Positions 34,395-41,885 of a stretch of 55,418 bases of DNA are shown piece after piece (the first letter of the stretch is position 1; the number at the start of each line of letters is the position of its first letter). The stretch spans positions 1 to 55,418 of the forward strand of contig CAZMVB010000028.1 in the NCBI GenBank assembly GCA_964569795.1, given 5' to 3'. The translations under genes were made by a program, and so were the position numbers. The notes below the pieces were generated by a model. The model searched no databases. It saw nothing but the letters and a program-made list of their open reading frames with translations, and was not told the DNA's origin. This DNA is from JAHJDS01 sp964569795 (lineage in GTDB: Bacteria; Desulfobacterota; Desulfarculia; Desulfarculales; JAHJDS01).

Positions 34395-35234
34395 TCACGG
34401 GTCCAAATCGTCCCGGAGCAGGAATCCGGCCAGGCGGGCGCTCACCTTGTCTGGTTTTTCCAGGGGAAAGAAGTGGCCTGCCTGGTTCACGATGGAAAGT
34501 TCGGACCCGGGCAGGGTCCCCGCCAGTTCCCGGGCGATGGACACTGGAAAAAAATTGTCCCGGTCGGCCCACAGGATCAGGGTCGGGGCAGAGATGTTAC
34601 GAAGATCTTCGCCGGTCGGGGAGATGGCCGCCGGCGGCGCGGACACTACCCGGCCCAGGGCGGCCCGGCCCTGGCGCGAGGCCACCCACGGGGCGCGAAA
34701 CTCGTCGGCCATTTCCGGGCTGAAGGTCTGTCGATCGACAAAGCCGAACCACCCGAGCATGGTCCGGAAGTACGGCCGCCACAAGAACAGCCGGGTCCCC
34801 CATGGCCGCCGGACCATCCAGAGCAACAGCCGCATCAGGAGGGGCCACTTCGGGAAGGGGGCCGTGTCCAGGATCACCAGGCCCCTGACCAGTTCCGGGC
34901 GCCGGGCGGCCAGGCCCAGGGCGATCATCCCGCCCAAGTCGTGCCCGACTACATCGGCCAGCTCGAGGCCCACGGCCTTCATTATCTGGACAACCGACTC
35001 AATGAAAAAATCCAGGTCATAGGCCGCGTCGCCGGGCTTGTCTGATTTGCCGTGCCCGGGCAGGTCCGGGGCCAGGACAAAAAAGTGTCGGGCCAGGTCC
35101 GGGATGACCCCTTGCCACAGCCGGGCGTCCAGGGGATAGCCGTGGAGGAGGACCACGGAAGGACGGTCCGGGTCCCCGGCGCAGAGGTAGTGAATCCGGA
35201 GCCCTGAGGCCAGGGTGATTTCCTGGGCATTCAT
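34395..35234 (-). CDS. alpha/beta hydrolase with Asp nucleophile (epoxide hydrolase/dehalogenase type)
   Basis: The 279 aa product carries the oxyanion motif LLHGYPLDARLW, then the elbow VVGHDLGG, in which Asp replaces Ser. Such an Asp nucleophile is typical of epoxide hydrolases, haloalkane dehalogenases and fluoroacetate dehalogenases. The acid Asp in LILWADRDNFF and the His in QAGHFFPLEKP complete the triad. The ATG at 35234 lies downstream of GGAGGG. A perfect palindrome at 35251-35268 abuts the ribosome site, so the TetR-type regulator encoded directly upstream should control it. The substrate is not determined. Confidence 0.85.
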   Translation of the reverse strand: MNAQEITLASGLRIHYLCAGDPDRPSVVLLHGYPLDARLWQGVIPDLARHFFVLAPDLPGHGKSDKPGDAAYDLDFFIESVVQIMKAVGLELADVVGHDLGGMIALGLAARRPELVRGLVILDTAPFPKWPLLMRLLLWMVRRPWGTRLFLWRPYFRTMLGWFGFVDRQTFSPEMADEFRAPWVASRQGRAALGRVVSAPPAAISPTGEDLRNISAPTLILWADRDNFFPVSIARELAGTLPGSELSIVNQAGHFFPLEKPDKVSARLAGFLLRDDLDP

Positions 35235-35250
35235 ACCTGATTTTCCCTCC

Positions 35251-35268
35251 TGGCTGGACGTCCAGCCA
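35251..35268. promoter_or_regulatory. TetR-type operator before the hydrolase gene
   Basis: TGGCTGGACGTCCAGCCA, an 18-base perfect palindrome in the 58-base gap between the regulator and the hydrolase, touching the AGGAGGG ribosome site. Confidence 0.75.
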
Positions 35269-35292
35269 AATTTCCAAAAAGATAAAATGGCC

Positions 35293-35883
35293 TCAGCCGC
35301 CCGAAATGACCGCTCGGATCACCTGGACCGCCTCAATCCACAGGCCGTCCCAGTCGATCAGGCCCGGGGCCGAGGACAACTGGAGGCCCAGCCCGTCGAT
35401 CAGGGCGGTGAGCAGGGCCGCCCGAGCCTGGGTGTTGCCCCCGGCGGTGATTCCCCGCCGGGCCGCCCGGATCAGTTTGTCGGACAGTTTCCTCCTGAAA
35501 ATTAGATAAAAATCAGCCAATTGTCCGGCAAGGGCCGGCTTGGCCCGGGCCAGGGCCAAAAACTCCTGAAACAGGGCGAAAAAGTGCAGCCGCTGCCTGC
35601 CCACGTCCCTCAAGGCGGCGACCATGTTGGTCGCCAGGGCCGCGGCCGAGTCGCTGGCCGTGAAAATCGTCTGGATCAACTCCAGGCTGAAGGTCATGTT
35701 GGACTCGATGACCCGGGTGAGCAGTTCGTCCTTGTTCTTGAAATAGTAGTGCAGCAGTCCCCGGCTGACCCCGGCCGCGGCGGCGACCTGGCTGACCGTG
35801 GTCCGGGCATAGCCCTTCTCGGCCAGGACCTGTCCCGCGGCCTGGATGATTTTTTCTTTTTTTTCTGGCCCGGTTGATCCCAT
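35293..35883 (-). CDS. TetR-family regulator with its own operators
   Basis: The 196 aa repressor has the helix-turn-helix TTVSQVAAAAGVSRGLLHYYFKNKDELL near the N-terminus and a helical effector domain. Two near-identical palindromes with core GGCTGGACGTCCA flank the gene, one in its own promoter and one before the hydrolase gene 58 bases downstream, so it should repress both. The start ATG at 35883 follows GGGAAG. The inducer is unknown and is presumably a substrate of the Asp-type hydrolase. Confidence 0.87.
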   Translation of the reverse strand: MGSTGPEKKEKIIQAAGQVLAEKGYARTTVSQVAAAAGVSRGLLHYYFKNKDELLTRVIESNMTFSLELIQTIFTASDSAAALATNMVAALRDVGRQRLHFFALFQEFLALARAKPALAGQLADFYLIFRRKLSDKLIRAARRGITAGGNTQARAALLTALIDGLGLQLSSAPGLIDWDGLWIEAVQVIRAVISGG

Positions 35884-35911
35884 GTTGGTCTTCCCGATTC
35901 TATCGCCAATT

Positions 35912-35929
35912 TAGCTGGACGTCCAACCA
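35912..35929. promoter_or_regulatory. TetR-type operator in the regulator's own promoter
   Basis: TAGCTGGACGTCCAACCA, with core TGGACGTCCA identical to the site at 35251-35268 and one or two mismatches in the outer arms. It overlaps the predicted -10 box. Confidence 0.7.
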
Positions 35930-35956
35930 AATACCAGACCTGTTTCCCTGTGTCAA
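35928..35956 (-). promoter_or_regulatory. promoter of the second tetR gene
   Basis: On the minus strand TTGACA (35956-35951), 17 bases, then TATTTG (35933-35928). The -35 box sits in one arm of the hairpin TCAAGCC-CGTT-GGCTTGA (35953-35970), and the -10 box overlaps the operator. Confidence 0.55.
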
Positions 35957-36080
35957 GCCCGTTGGCTTGAAAGATATCAACTCGGTTCGCCACGGCCGTG
36001 GTCGAACAGGAGATTTTTTAATAACGTTTGGGCCTGGAATGAATGGACAATGGAGATTCAGGCGGCGGCCGGTAACAAAT

Positions 36081-38288
36081 TCATTTGTCTTGACGCGGCA
36101 CCCAGTCCCAGCCCTCCGGGGGCGGCTCAGTCAAAAACCGGTTCAGGCGCTCGACCATGACCCGGATGGCCTTGTCCTGGGCCGAGAGCCCGGCGGCCAG
36201 GCGGTAGTGGTCCAGGGCGGCCGCCCAGTCGCGCCCCAGAAAGGCGGAAAAACCGGCCCGGCAGCACTGGACCAGCTCGGGCTCGTCCCCGTCGCAATCC
36301 CCGACCAGGGTGTACAGGATCGTCGGCCTCAGGCGTCCCTTGAGCCGGACCATGTCCAGGGGCCTGAACAAAAAACGGTCCCGGCACTGGTTGACCGTGG
36401 TCTCGCCGACGACGCTGACCACCCCGAAAAACTTGGTCTGGCCCTCGAGGCGGGCGGCGACGTTGACCTCGTCGCCGATGACGGTGTAGTCGAAGCGCCG
36501 CTTGGAGCCCATGTTGCCCACGATCATCTGTCCGGTGTTGATCCCCAGGCCGATGTCGAGCCGGTCCACCCCCAGCTCGGCCCACCGGGCCCGGATGGCG
36601 GGCAGGGCGGCCTCCATGTCCAGGGCCGCGGCGCAGGCCTTGGCGGCGTGATCGTCGCTGGGCAGGGGCGCCCCCCAGACGGCCATGATGGCGTCACCGA
36701 TGTACTTGTCCAGCAGCCCGCCGTGGTCAAAGATGATCTCGGTCATGACGTCCATGTAGATGTTGAGGACGTGGGCCAGGTTATCGGGCTCGAGGGACTC
36801 GGACAGGGTGGTGAAGGACCGGATGTCGGCCATGAGCACGGTCAGTTCCCGCTTTTCGCCGTGGAGGCCCAGCTTGTCCGGGTTCTCGGTCACGGTCTTG
36901 ACCACCTCGGGATTGACGTAACTCTGAAAGGCCGCCTTGAGCCGCCGTTTCTCACGGCCCTGGGTGAAGTGGCGCCAGGTGGTCATCGCGGCGAAGACCA
37001 GGACCACGGCCACCAGGGGATAGATCACGGCGATGACGACCCCCCGCTCAAAGAGCCGGAAGGCGGCCCAGACCAGGGCCCCATAGACCAGGACGCAGGC
37101 CAGGCCCCCCAGCCAGGGCGGGACCAGGGCCAGGAGCACCCCCAGCCCCACGGCCAGGCCCAGGATCAACACCAGATCGGCCACCCGGGCCCAGACCGGG
37201 CGGCCCAGGAACCGGCGGCTGAGGATGTTCTGGGCGGCCCGGGCCTGGATGGTCACCCCCGGGGCGACCGGGCTGAAGGGGGTCACCCGCTGCTCGAAGG
37301 TGCCCGTGGCCGTGGTGCCGATGAAGACCAGCTTCCCGCGCAGGGCCTTTTTGATCCGGCCGCCCAAAACGTCCGCGGCCGAAAAGGTGGGAACGACCGC
37401 GGCCGGTCCCTGGTAGCGGATGAGCATCTGGCCGTAGCGGTCGGTAGGGATGACGACCTTCGGTCCCAGGCGGACGGCCTCGACCCCGACCGGGCCGACC
37501 TTGACCAGGGTGAACGGGGCCCTGACGTACCGGGCCACGGCCGCCGCCACCAGCGAGGGGTACAAATCGCCCCGCCAGGCGATGACCAGGGGCGCCCGGC
37601 GGATGGTGCCGTCAAAGTCGGGAAAGATGTTGAAGTGTCCGGCCCCGCCCCGGCCGGCGGCCCGGCTCAGGACCTTGATGATCGGCTGGGGGACGTAAGC
37701 GGTGATGAACGGCGCCCGCTTCAGGGCCTGGGGCGGCCTGGCCCGGGTCAGGACGAATTTGAAGGGACTGATCAGTCGGCCCCGGGCCTCGAGTTCGGCG
37801 GGGGTCAGCCGGCCGGCCTGGGCGGCGGTCATGTGAAAGAAATAGCCCAGGACCACCTTGCCCCGGGCGTCGGTTATGGCCCGGGCCAGGACCTGGTCGG
37901 GCCGGGGGATGACGTCCGGCCCCAGGTCGGGCCGGGCCCGGAGGCGCCGGACCTCGTCTAAGGAGAGGCGGGTGTCGGGCTCGAGGAAGCCGATGTCCAG
38001 GGCGATGACCCGGGCCCCGGCCCGGTCCGCGGCCCGGATAAGCCAGGCCAGGGTGGTCCGGGGCCAGGTCCATTGTCCCTCGGCGGCCAGGGACCGCTCG
38101 TCAATGGCGACCACGGCCACCTGGCTCAGCCGGGTCCCCTTGACGGCGGCGCTGCGGAACCGGAGGTCGATGGCCCGCAGTTCGACCAGCTCCAGCAGCG
38201 GCACGCCGACCACGTACAAAGCGGCCACGACCAGGCCCACCAGCAGGCCCAGACCCAAGCCGGGCAGGATGGATCGACGGAACACCAC
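36081..38288 (-). CDS. CHASE2-domain membrane adenylate cyclase
   Basis: Predicted class III nucleotide cyclase, 735 aa. An N-terminal membrane helix leads to a CHASE2 extracytoplasmic sensor (about 35-340, with VVAIDERSLAAEGQWPWPR-like and GKLVFIGTTATGT segments). Three transmembrane helices follow, then a cytoplasmic cyclase domain. Metal-binding Asp residues are in MADIRSFT and YIGDAIMAVWG. The Lys in LLDKYIGD and the Asp in FDYTVIGDEVNVAARLE are the adenine-selecting pair, and NVAAR supplies the Asn and Arg for catalysis. cAMP is therefore the expected product. GTG start at 38288 (or 38285, better spaced from GGAGG). It is the last gene of a run that starts with a cNMP-binding acetyltransferase. 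Confidence 0.87.
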   Translation of the reverse strand: MVFRRSILPGLGLGLLVGLVVAALYVVGVPLLELVELRAIDLRFRSAAVKGTRLSQVAVVAIDERSLAAEGQWTWPRTTLAWLIRAADRAGARVIALDIGFLEPDTRLSLDEVRRLRARPDLGPDVIPRPDQVLARAITDARGKVVLGYFFHMTAAQAGRLTPAELEARGRLISPFKFVLTRARPPQALKRAPFITAYVPQPIIKVLSRAAGRGGAGHFNIFPDFDGTIRRAPLVIAWRGDLYPSLVAAAVARYVRAPFTLVKVGPVGVEAVRLGPKVVIPTDRYGQMLIRYQGPAAVVPTFSAADVLGGRIKKALRGKLVFIGTTATGTFEQRVTPFSPVAPGVTIQARAAQNILSRRFLGRPVWARVADLVLILGLAVGLGVLLALVPPWLGGLACVLVYGALVWAAFRLFERGVVIAVIYPLVAVVLVFAAMTTWRHFTQGREKRRLKAAFQSYVNPEVVKTVTENPDKLGLHGEKRELTVLMADIRSFTTLSESLEPDNLAHVLNIYMDVMTEIIFDHGGLLDKYIGDAIMAVWGAPLPSDDHAAKACAAALDMEAALPAIRARWAELGVDRLDIGLGINTGQMIVGNMGSKRRFDYTVIGDEVNVAARLEGQTKFFGVVSVVGETTVNQCRDRFLFRPLDMVRLKGRLRPTILYTLVGDCDGDEPELVQCCRAGFSAFLGRDWAAALDHYRLAAGLSAQDKAIRVMVERLNRFLTEPPPEGWDWVPRQDK

Positions 38289-38298
38289 CGGCCTCCGG

Positions 38299-38679
38299 TC
38301 ATCTGGCCCGGTGCAATTTGATCTTCAGCCGGCTGAGGTGGAGGATGACCGTATTCGGGCCCTTGACGTCCACGGTGTAGGTCACGTCCCGCTCCAGTTC
38401 CTCGGCGTAGGCGGTGATGATCAAGCGGCCGTGGCCCTTGTTGACGATCTTCTTGAGGTGGTAGTGGTTGACGTGCATGCCCCGGATGACCTTGATGGTC
38501 CGGCGGCCGACGTGGTACTCGACGGGCTGACCGGCGTATCCCTTGGGGTTGGACCAGACCCCCCTGAGTCGGCCGAATTCGGGACCCCGGGGAATCGAGC
38601 AGATCACCACGATGACCACGACCGCGGCGGCCGCCGCCAGGAGCACCACCCCTATCCACAGCCGTTTTGCCCTTGCCAA
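38299..38679 (-). CDS. small membrane-anchored protein of unknown function
   Basis: The 126 aa product has one N-terminal transmembrane segment (LWIGVVLLAAAAAVVVIVVI) and an exported domain of about 90 residues, rich in beta-strand and basic residues, that I do not recognise. The TTG start at 38679 is supported by GGAGG seven bases upstream. It lies ten bases before the adenylate cyclase gene and 31 bases after the GNAT-cNMP gene. A partner or ligand-presenting role for the CHASE2 sensor is a reasonable guess, no more. Confidence 0.7.
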   Translation of the reverse strand: MARAKRLWIGVVLLAAAAAVVVIVVICSIPRGPEFGRLRGVWSNPKGYAGQPVEYHVGRRTIKVIRGMHVNHYHLKKIVNKGHGRLIITAYAEELERDVTYTVDVKGPNTVILHLSRLKIKLHRAR

Positions 38680-38710
38680 CTCGGTCCCTCCCCTCAGGCC
38701 GGCCGGCCCG

Positions 38711-39916
38711 TCAAGCTCCCTCGCCCGGGACCGGCCCCTCGACCCCCGGCCCGGCCGCCAGGGCCGCGGCCCAGCGGCTGGTGGTCATCCGCAGCCGTTC
38801 GCACAGCACCAGGGTCAGATTGAACAACACCCGGGTGGCCGTGGCCGGCGCGGTCTTGGTGATTTTTTGCAACAGCTTCTGGGTGATGACCATCACCTCC
38901 AGGTCGGTCATGGCCATCACGTCGGCGGTGCGGGGCAGGCTGGTCAGAAAGGCGATCTCGCCGAAGATCTGACCCCGGCCGAAGGTGGCCAGCGAGTACT
39001 CCCGCCCCTGGTGTCGGTAGCGGACCTCGGCCGCCCCGGACAGCAGCATGAACATCTCGTGGCCCACCTCGCCGGCCCGGATGATCTTGTCACCGGCGGC
39101 GCACTTGATGACCGTGCCGGCCTTCAAGAACCGGCTGATGTCGTCCTCGTCCAGGCCGGCGAACAGGGGGATGTCCCGCTGGTGGAGCCTGGCCGAGAGG
39201 AAATACCACAGGTCCTCCTCGCTCTGGAGCCGGGCCGGGACGTAGCTGATCTGGGGCGGGAAATGGGCGGTGAACCAGGCCGCCGACTCGGGGTCGTTGT
39301 CAAGCCTGGCCGCCAGCCGGTAGAGGGGCGAGGCGCAGGCCCGCAGGTGCTCGAGATCCTCGGTGACCAGGACCAGGGCGATTTTCAGGCCCGTGTCCGG
39401 GTCATAGACGTTGTCCTTGTACCGGCGGAAGCCTAGGTTCTCGTAGAGCTGGACCAGGGCCGGGCCGCAGTCGCAGAACACGAACCGGACGTTTTTTTGC
39501 CGGCAGATCTCGTAGGCCCGGACCAACAGCCGCCCCAACAGGCCCGAGCCCCGCTGGTCGGGACTGAGCATCAGCCGCGAGGCCAGGGCCAGCTCGCCGG
39601 GGGGACGCTCGGAGAAGCGGTCCAGGGCATAATAGCTCCGGTGCCGCTCGGGGATGGCGCCCTGATCGACCCAGGTCAGGCGCAGGGTGGCCTGCAGGTC
39701 CCGGCCGTCGGTGATGTAGAGCAGGGTCGAGAAGTCGTCCACGGGATCGTGGATGAGCCGCTGGACGTGATCGGCGCCGCTCAGGGTTTTGCCCATCTCC
39801 TCGACATAGACCTGATAGCGGAAGCGGTAGATCAGGGCCCGCTCCCGGTCAGTCTCGGCAATCCGAACCTCCAGGTCCTGGGGGGAATCAGGGGCGGCCT
39901 GGTCGAGGGGGCTCAT
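38711..39916 (-). CDS. GNAT-type N-acyltransferase fused to a cyclic-nucleotide-binding domain
   Basis: The 401 aa protein has two parts. Residues about 15-205 form a GNAT/autoinducer-synthase-like domain (YRFRYQVYVEEMGK, ASRLMLSPDQRGSGLLGRLL with the acetyl-CoA loop). Residues about 245-375 form a cNMP domain whose phosphate-binding cassette GQIFGEIAFLTSLPRTADV keeps the Glu and Arg that hold cAMP. Mycobacterial Pat lysine acetyltransferases join the same domains in the opposite order. With an adenylate cyclase in the same gene run, cAMP-gated protein or amino-acid acylation is likely. The ATG at 39916 follows GGGAG. A perfect DnaA box lies just upstream. Confidence 0.85.
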   Translation of the reverse strand: MSPLDQAAPDSPQDLEVRIAETDRERALIYRFRYQVYVEEMGKTLSGADHVQRLIHDPVDDFSTLLYITDGRDLQATLRLTWVDQGAIPERHRSYYALDRFSERPPGELALASRLMLSPDQRGSGLLGRLLVRAYEICRQKNVRFVFCDCGPALVQLYENLGFRRYKDNVYDPDTGLKIALVLVTEDLEHLRACASPLYRLAARLDNDPESAAWFTAHFPPQISYVPARLQSEEDLWYFLSARLHQRDIPLFAGLDEDDISRFLKAGTVIKCAAGDKIIRAGEVGHEMFMLLSGAAEVRYRHQGREYSLATFGRGQIFGEIAFLTSLPRTADVMAMTDLEVMVITQKLLQKITKTAPATATRVLFNLTLVLCERLRMTTSRWAAALAAGPGVEGPVPGEGA

Positions 39917-39928
39917 GGTCTCCCGCCG

Positions 39929-39937
39929 TGTGGATAA
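39929..39937 (-). other. single DnaA box
   Basis: TTATCCACA on the minus strand, a perfect match to the DnaA consensus, 12 bases upstream of the GNAT-cNMP start codon. There is only one, so this is not an origin; control of that gene by DnaA is possible. Confidence 0.4.
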
Positions 39938-40080
39938 CTGTTCGCCAAATTTACATTTATACTGCTACAAGACCGCCGGAAGGTCAAGGGAGGCCGGACC
40001 GCCAGGGAATGCCCCGGGTCGCAGGCTGCAAGCCTGGTCACCCGGGAAGGGCCCGGCCGGGCGGGTCCGGAGATGGGATG

Positions 40081-40128
40081 GAAAACGGCGCCCCGGCCGT
40101 CGCCCGGCAGGCGACCGCGCCGGGGCGC
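40081..40128 (-). terminator. terminator after the CxRW-repeat gene
   Basis: On the minus strand GCGCCCCGGC (40128-40119) pairs with GCCGGGGCGC (40097-40088), with an inner GTCGCC/GGCGAC stem, then CGTTTTC. It lies 22 bases after the stop codon. Confidence 0.65.
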
Positions 40129-40149
40129 GAGTGCGAGCTTATGAACCGA

Positions 40150-40632
40150 CTAACGCCAGGCCACGCAGTGACGCCTGACCACCCACCGGGCGCAGACCCG
40201 GCGTCCACCGACCCACCGGACGCAGTGGCGGCGGCCACCGACCCACCGCGCGCAACGGCGACTCCAGCGCATACAGCGACGAGACGCGGGCCTCCAGCGA
40301 AGGCAGATGCGCCGGCCGGCCCTGTGAACCCACCGCAGGCAGCGGCGGGGCAGCCTGATCCAGCGCATACAGTGGCGGACCCACCGGGCGCAGTGGCGCC
40401 GTATCACGCGCCACCGGGCGCACCGGCGCGGGCGCACCCGCCACGCGGCGCACACCCGGCGGGTGACCCACCGGACACAGCGCCGGGCCAGCATGATCTG
40501 GGCCGGCGCGTGGCCGGTCGATTTGACGATGCCCGGCGCGGTCTGGGCCGGCCCGGCGGGCGCGGCCGCGGCCGGAACGGCCAGGGCCAAACCCAGGGCG
40601 ACGGCAACCGCCAGAATCAAAACCCTCCTCAT
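40150..40632 (-). CDS. secreted Cys-x-Arg-Trp repeat protein, novel
   Basis: I do not recognise this family. The 160 aa product starts at the ATG at 40632 behind GGGGG at good spacing. Its signal peptide (MRRVLILAVAVALGLALAVPAAA) is cleaved near residue 24. The mature chain holds twelve copies of C-x-(R/A)-W (CVRW, CAAW, CARW, CARW, CMRW, CLRW, CLRW, CMRW, CARW, CVRW, CARW, CVAW), separated by basic linkers such as VRPRR and VGGRRH. Every cysteine of the mature protein is in a motif, and there is hardly an acidic residue. Such a strongly basic, Trp- and Cys-rich exported chain could bind metal, heme, nucleic acid or an anionic polymer. The divergent gene at 41125 encodes a relative. A good promoter and a terminator bracket it, so it is not a chance frame. 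Confidence 0.82.
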   Translation of the reverse strand: MRRVLILAVAVALGLALAVPAAAAPAGPAQTAPGIVKSTGHAPAQIMLARRCVRWVTRRVCAAWRVRPRRCARWRVIRRHCARWVRHCMRWIRLPRRCLRWVHRAGRRICLRWRPASRRCMRWSRRCARWVGGRRHCVRWVGGRRVCARWVVRRHCVAWR

Positions 40633-40776
40633 AGCTACCCCCTTTTTACAGTCAAACAGGTTGACGCAATCGAGTGATCCCGATCGCCGTGAAACCTCGT
40701 CATGTAAACGGTTCAAGCCGCTGGCCGGGCCCTGGAAGGAAAAGGAATGTCCCCTGACATCCCGCCGTAAGTCCAG

Positions 40777-40805
40777 ATTTTAAAGGTGCTTTGTCACGAG
40801 GTCAA
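40777..40805 (-). promoter_or_regulatory. sigma-70-type promoter of the CxRW gene
   Basis: On the minus strand TTGACC (40805-40800), 17 bases, TAAAAT (40782-40777). This leaves a leader of about 138 bases before the start at 40632. The 492-base gap 40633-41124 holds this promoter, the one at 40966 and no gene I can support. Confidence 0.7.
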
Positions 40806-40965
40806 CGTTTTTTCGCCACGGCTTTACTCAAAGTTGCCGGACGAGAGGCCCGGTTCGGATGAAACCGGCCGCCCGACCCGGCCGGCCGCGACCTCGCTTG
40901 AGACAAGGCGGCTGAAGTAAAGGCGTGGGTGGACGCAGAAAAATATGCCTCTGGCCGGCGGACCG

Positions 40966-40974
40966 TGCTATAAA
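40966..40974 (+). promoter_or_regulatory. extended -10 promoter of the second CxRW gene
   Basis: TGCTATAAA, an extended -10 element without a clear -35 box, about 150 bases before the start at 41125. Confidence 0.4.
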
Positions 40975-41124
40975 TGTGAGAGACAGTCCAAGGTTAACCG
41001 AATCATGGCGACCCCGGTCTGCGGAGCGCCGCCGACCCGGATCGGTCCCAGGGGAAAGCGGGCGTTGCGGCGGACAAGGCGCGACGTGATTCCTGGCGAT
41101 AACGTGTGTAGGAGGGAGTTGGCG

Positions 41125-41484
41125 ATGAAGAGGTTGCTAGTCGTTTCGCTGGTTCTGGGAGTGGGGCTGTTGACGGCGGGGATCGCTTCGGCCTCGCCGG
41201 CGGCCCCGGCCGCCACGGTCACCCTCTCCCAGGCGCTGGCCGCGACCCCCCATGTGGGCTCGGCCTTGGGCTCGACCATGGTGGCCAGACGCCATCGCTA
41301 TCGCGTCCGGTACTGCCGGCGCTGGTACCGCCGCTGCGCCCGCTGGGGTTATTACCGCCACCGCCGCTGCCGGCATTGGCGCCATGGCCGCTGCGTGCGT
41401 TGGTGGTACCGCCGCGGCCGCCGTCACTGCCGTCACTGGGTGCGGCGGTGCCGGCATTGGGGCTATCGCTGGCACTACCGGTGA
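41125..41484 (+). CDS. second secreted Cys-x-(Arg/His)-Trp repeat protein, novel
   Basis: The 119 aa product begins at the ATG at 41125, behind GGAGGG. The signal peptide (MKRLLVVSLVLGVGLLTAGIASA) ends near residue 23, and a short Ala/Thr/Ser-rich linker follows. The last 65 residues carry six C-x-(R/H)-W motifs (CRRW, CARW, CRHW, CVRW, CRHW, CRHW), with Arg, His and Tyr between them. All mature cysteines are in motifs and acidic residues are absent. It is clearly related in plan to the divergent gene at 40150-40632 but adds histidine and tyrosine, which favours metal or heme binding. A strong terminator follows. The function is unknown. Confidence 0.82.
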   Translation: MKRLLVVSLVLGVGLLTAGIASASPAAPAATVTLSQALAATPHVGSALGSTMVARRHRYRVRYCRRWYRRCARWGYYRHRRCRHWRHGRCVRWWYRRGRRHCRHWVRRCRHWGYRWHYR

Positions 41485-41528
41485 TCTGCCGCTCAAGAGC
41501 TGCATCGGAGTTTGACTGATACGACCGA

Positions 41529-41554
41529 GGGCCGGGAACTTCCCGGCCCCTTTT
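41529..41554 (+). terminator. Rho-independent terminator after the second CxRW gene
   Basis: GGGCCGGG-AACTT-CCCGGCCC, then C and four T, 45 bases after the stop codon. Confidence 0.85.
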
Positions 41555-41627
41555 CCCCTGACCGCCGAGCGGGCCCCTTGGCCCGGGGAGGAATATCTCC
41601 GCCCCCTCGATTCGACCAAAAAAATAA

Positions 41628-41655
41628 TTGACAATCACCACTCTTTAGGTTAAAT
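41628..41655 (+). promoter_or_regulatory. sigma-70-type promoter of the atp operon
   Basis: TTGACA (41628-41633), 16 bases, TTAAAT (41650-41655). The transcript would start near 41662, leaving a leader of about 230 bases before atpF'. Confidence 0.65.
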
Positions 41656-41656
41656 A

Positions 41657-41787
41657 CCCGTTGATCGGAACGGGGCGAACCTTTCGGCCGGTGAGTGGTC
41701 CGCGGGCGGGTTCACCGTCCGGCGCAAAGGCCGGGGTTGGGAGGCGGCCTGTTGAGGAGCTGAAGCCTTTGGGCGCAAGCTCTTTTT
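41657..41787 (+). ncRNA. structured atp leader ending in an intrinsic terminator (attenuator or small RNA)
   Basis: Downstream of the atp promoter lie four hairpins in order. They are CCCGTT/AACGGG (41657-41674), CGGCCGGTGA/TCACCGTCCG with one mismatch (41685-41721), AGGCC/GGCCT (41728-41750), and GAGCT/AGCTC followed by five T (41757-41787), which is an intrinsic terminator. A promoter followed by folded RNA and a terminator 100 bases before the first gene is the layout of a riboswitch or attenuator, or of an independent small RNA. I could not match it to a riboswitch class. Confidence 0.5.
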
Positions 41788-41844
41788 CGATGCCCTCACA
41801 AGTACATGATTTCACATTACCTCGGCCGACCGGAGGCATCACCA

Positions 41845-41885
41845 TTTACTCCGGCCGGGGCCGGGTCGAACCGGGGTCGAGTAAA
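41845..41885 (+). promoter_or_regulatory. hairpin enclosing the atpF' ribosome site
   Basis: TTTACTC (41845-41851) pairs with GAGTAAA (41879-41885). The GAG that would serve as ribosome site of the ATG at 41891 is in the right arm, so initiation may be gated by this fold. Confidence 0.45.

Noticed and set aside
35953..35970. Hairpin TCAAGCC-CGTT-GGCTTGA as a terminator of the cyclase gene
   Set aside because: It lacks a T run on both strands and contains the -35 box of the tetR promoter; it is also downstream of the cyclase by about 110 bases.
40150..40480. Short regular repeats (ccaccg...cgca) that could be taken for a CRISPR-like array or minisatellite
   Set aside because: The period is irregular, there are no spacers of even length, and the pattern is explained by codons of the CxRW repeats in an expressed frame.
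41657..41787. Cyclic di-GMP-I riboswitch in the atp leader
   Set aside because: Only short words (GGCGAACC, GCGCAAAG) resemble the class; the tetraloop-receptor part and the conserved 3' strand are missing.
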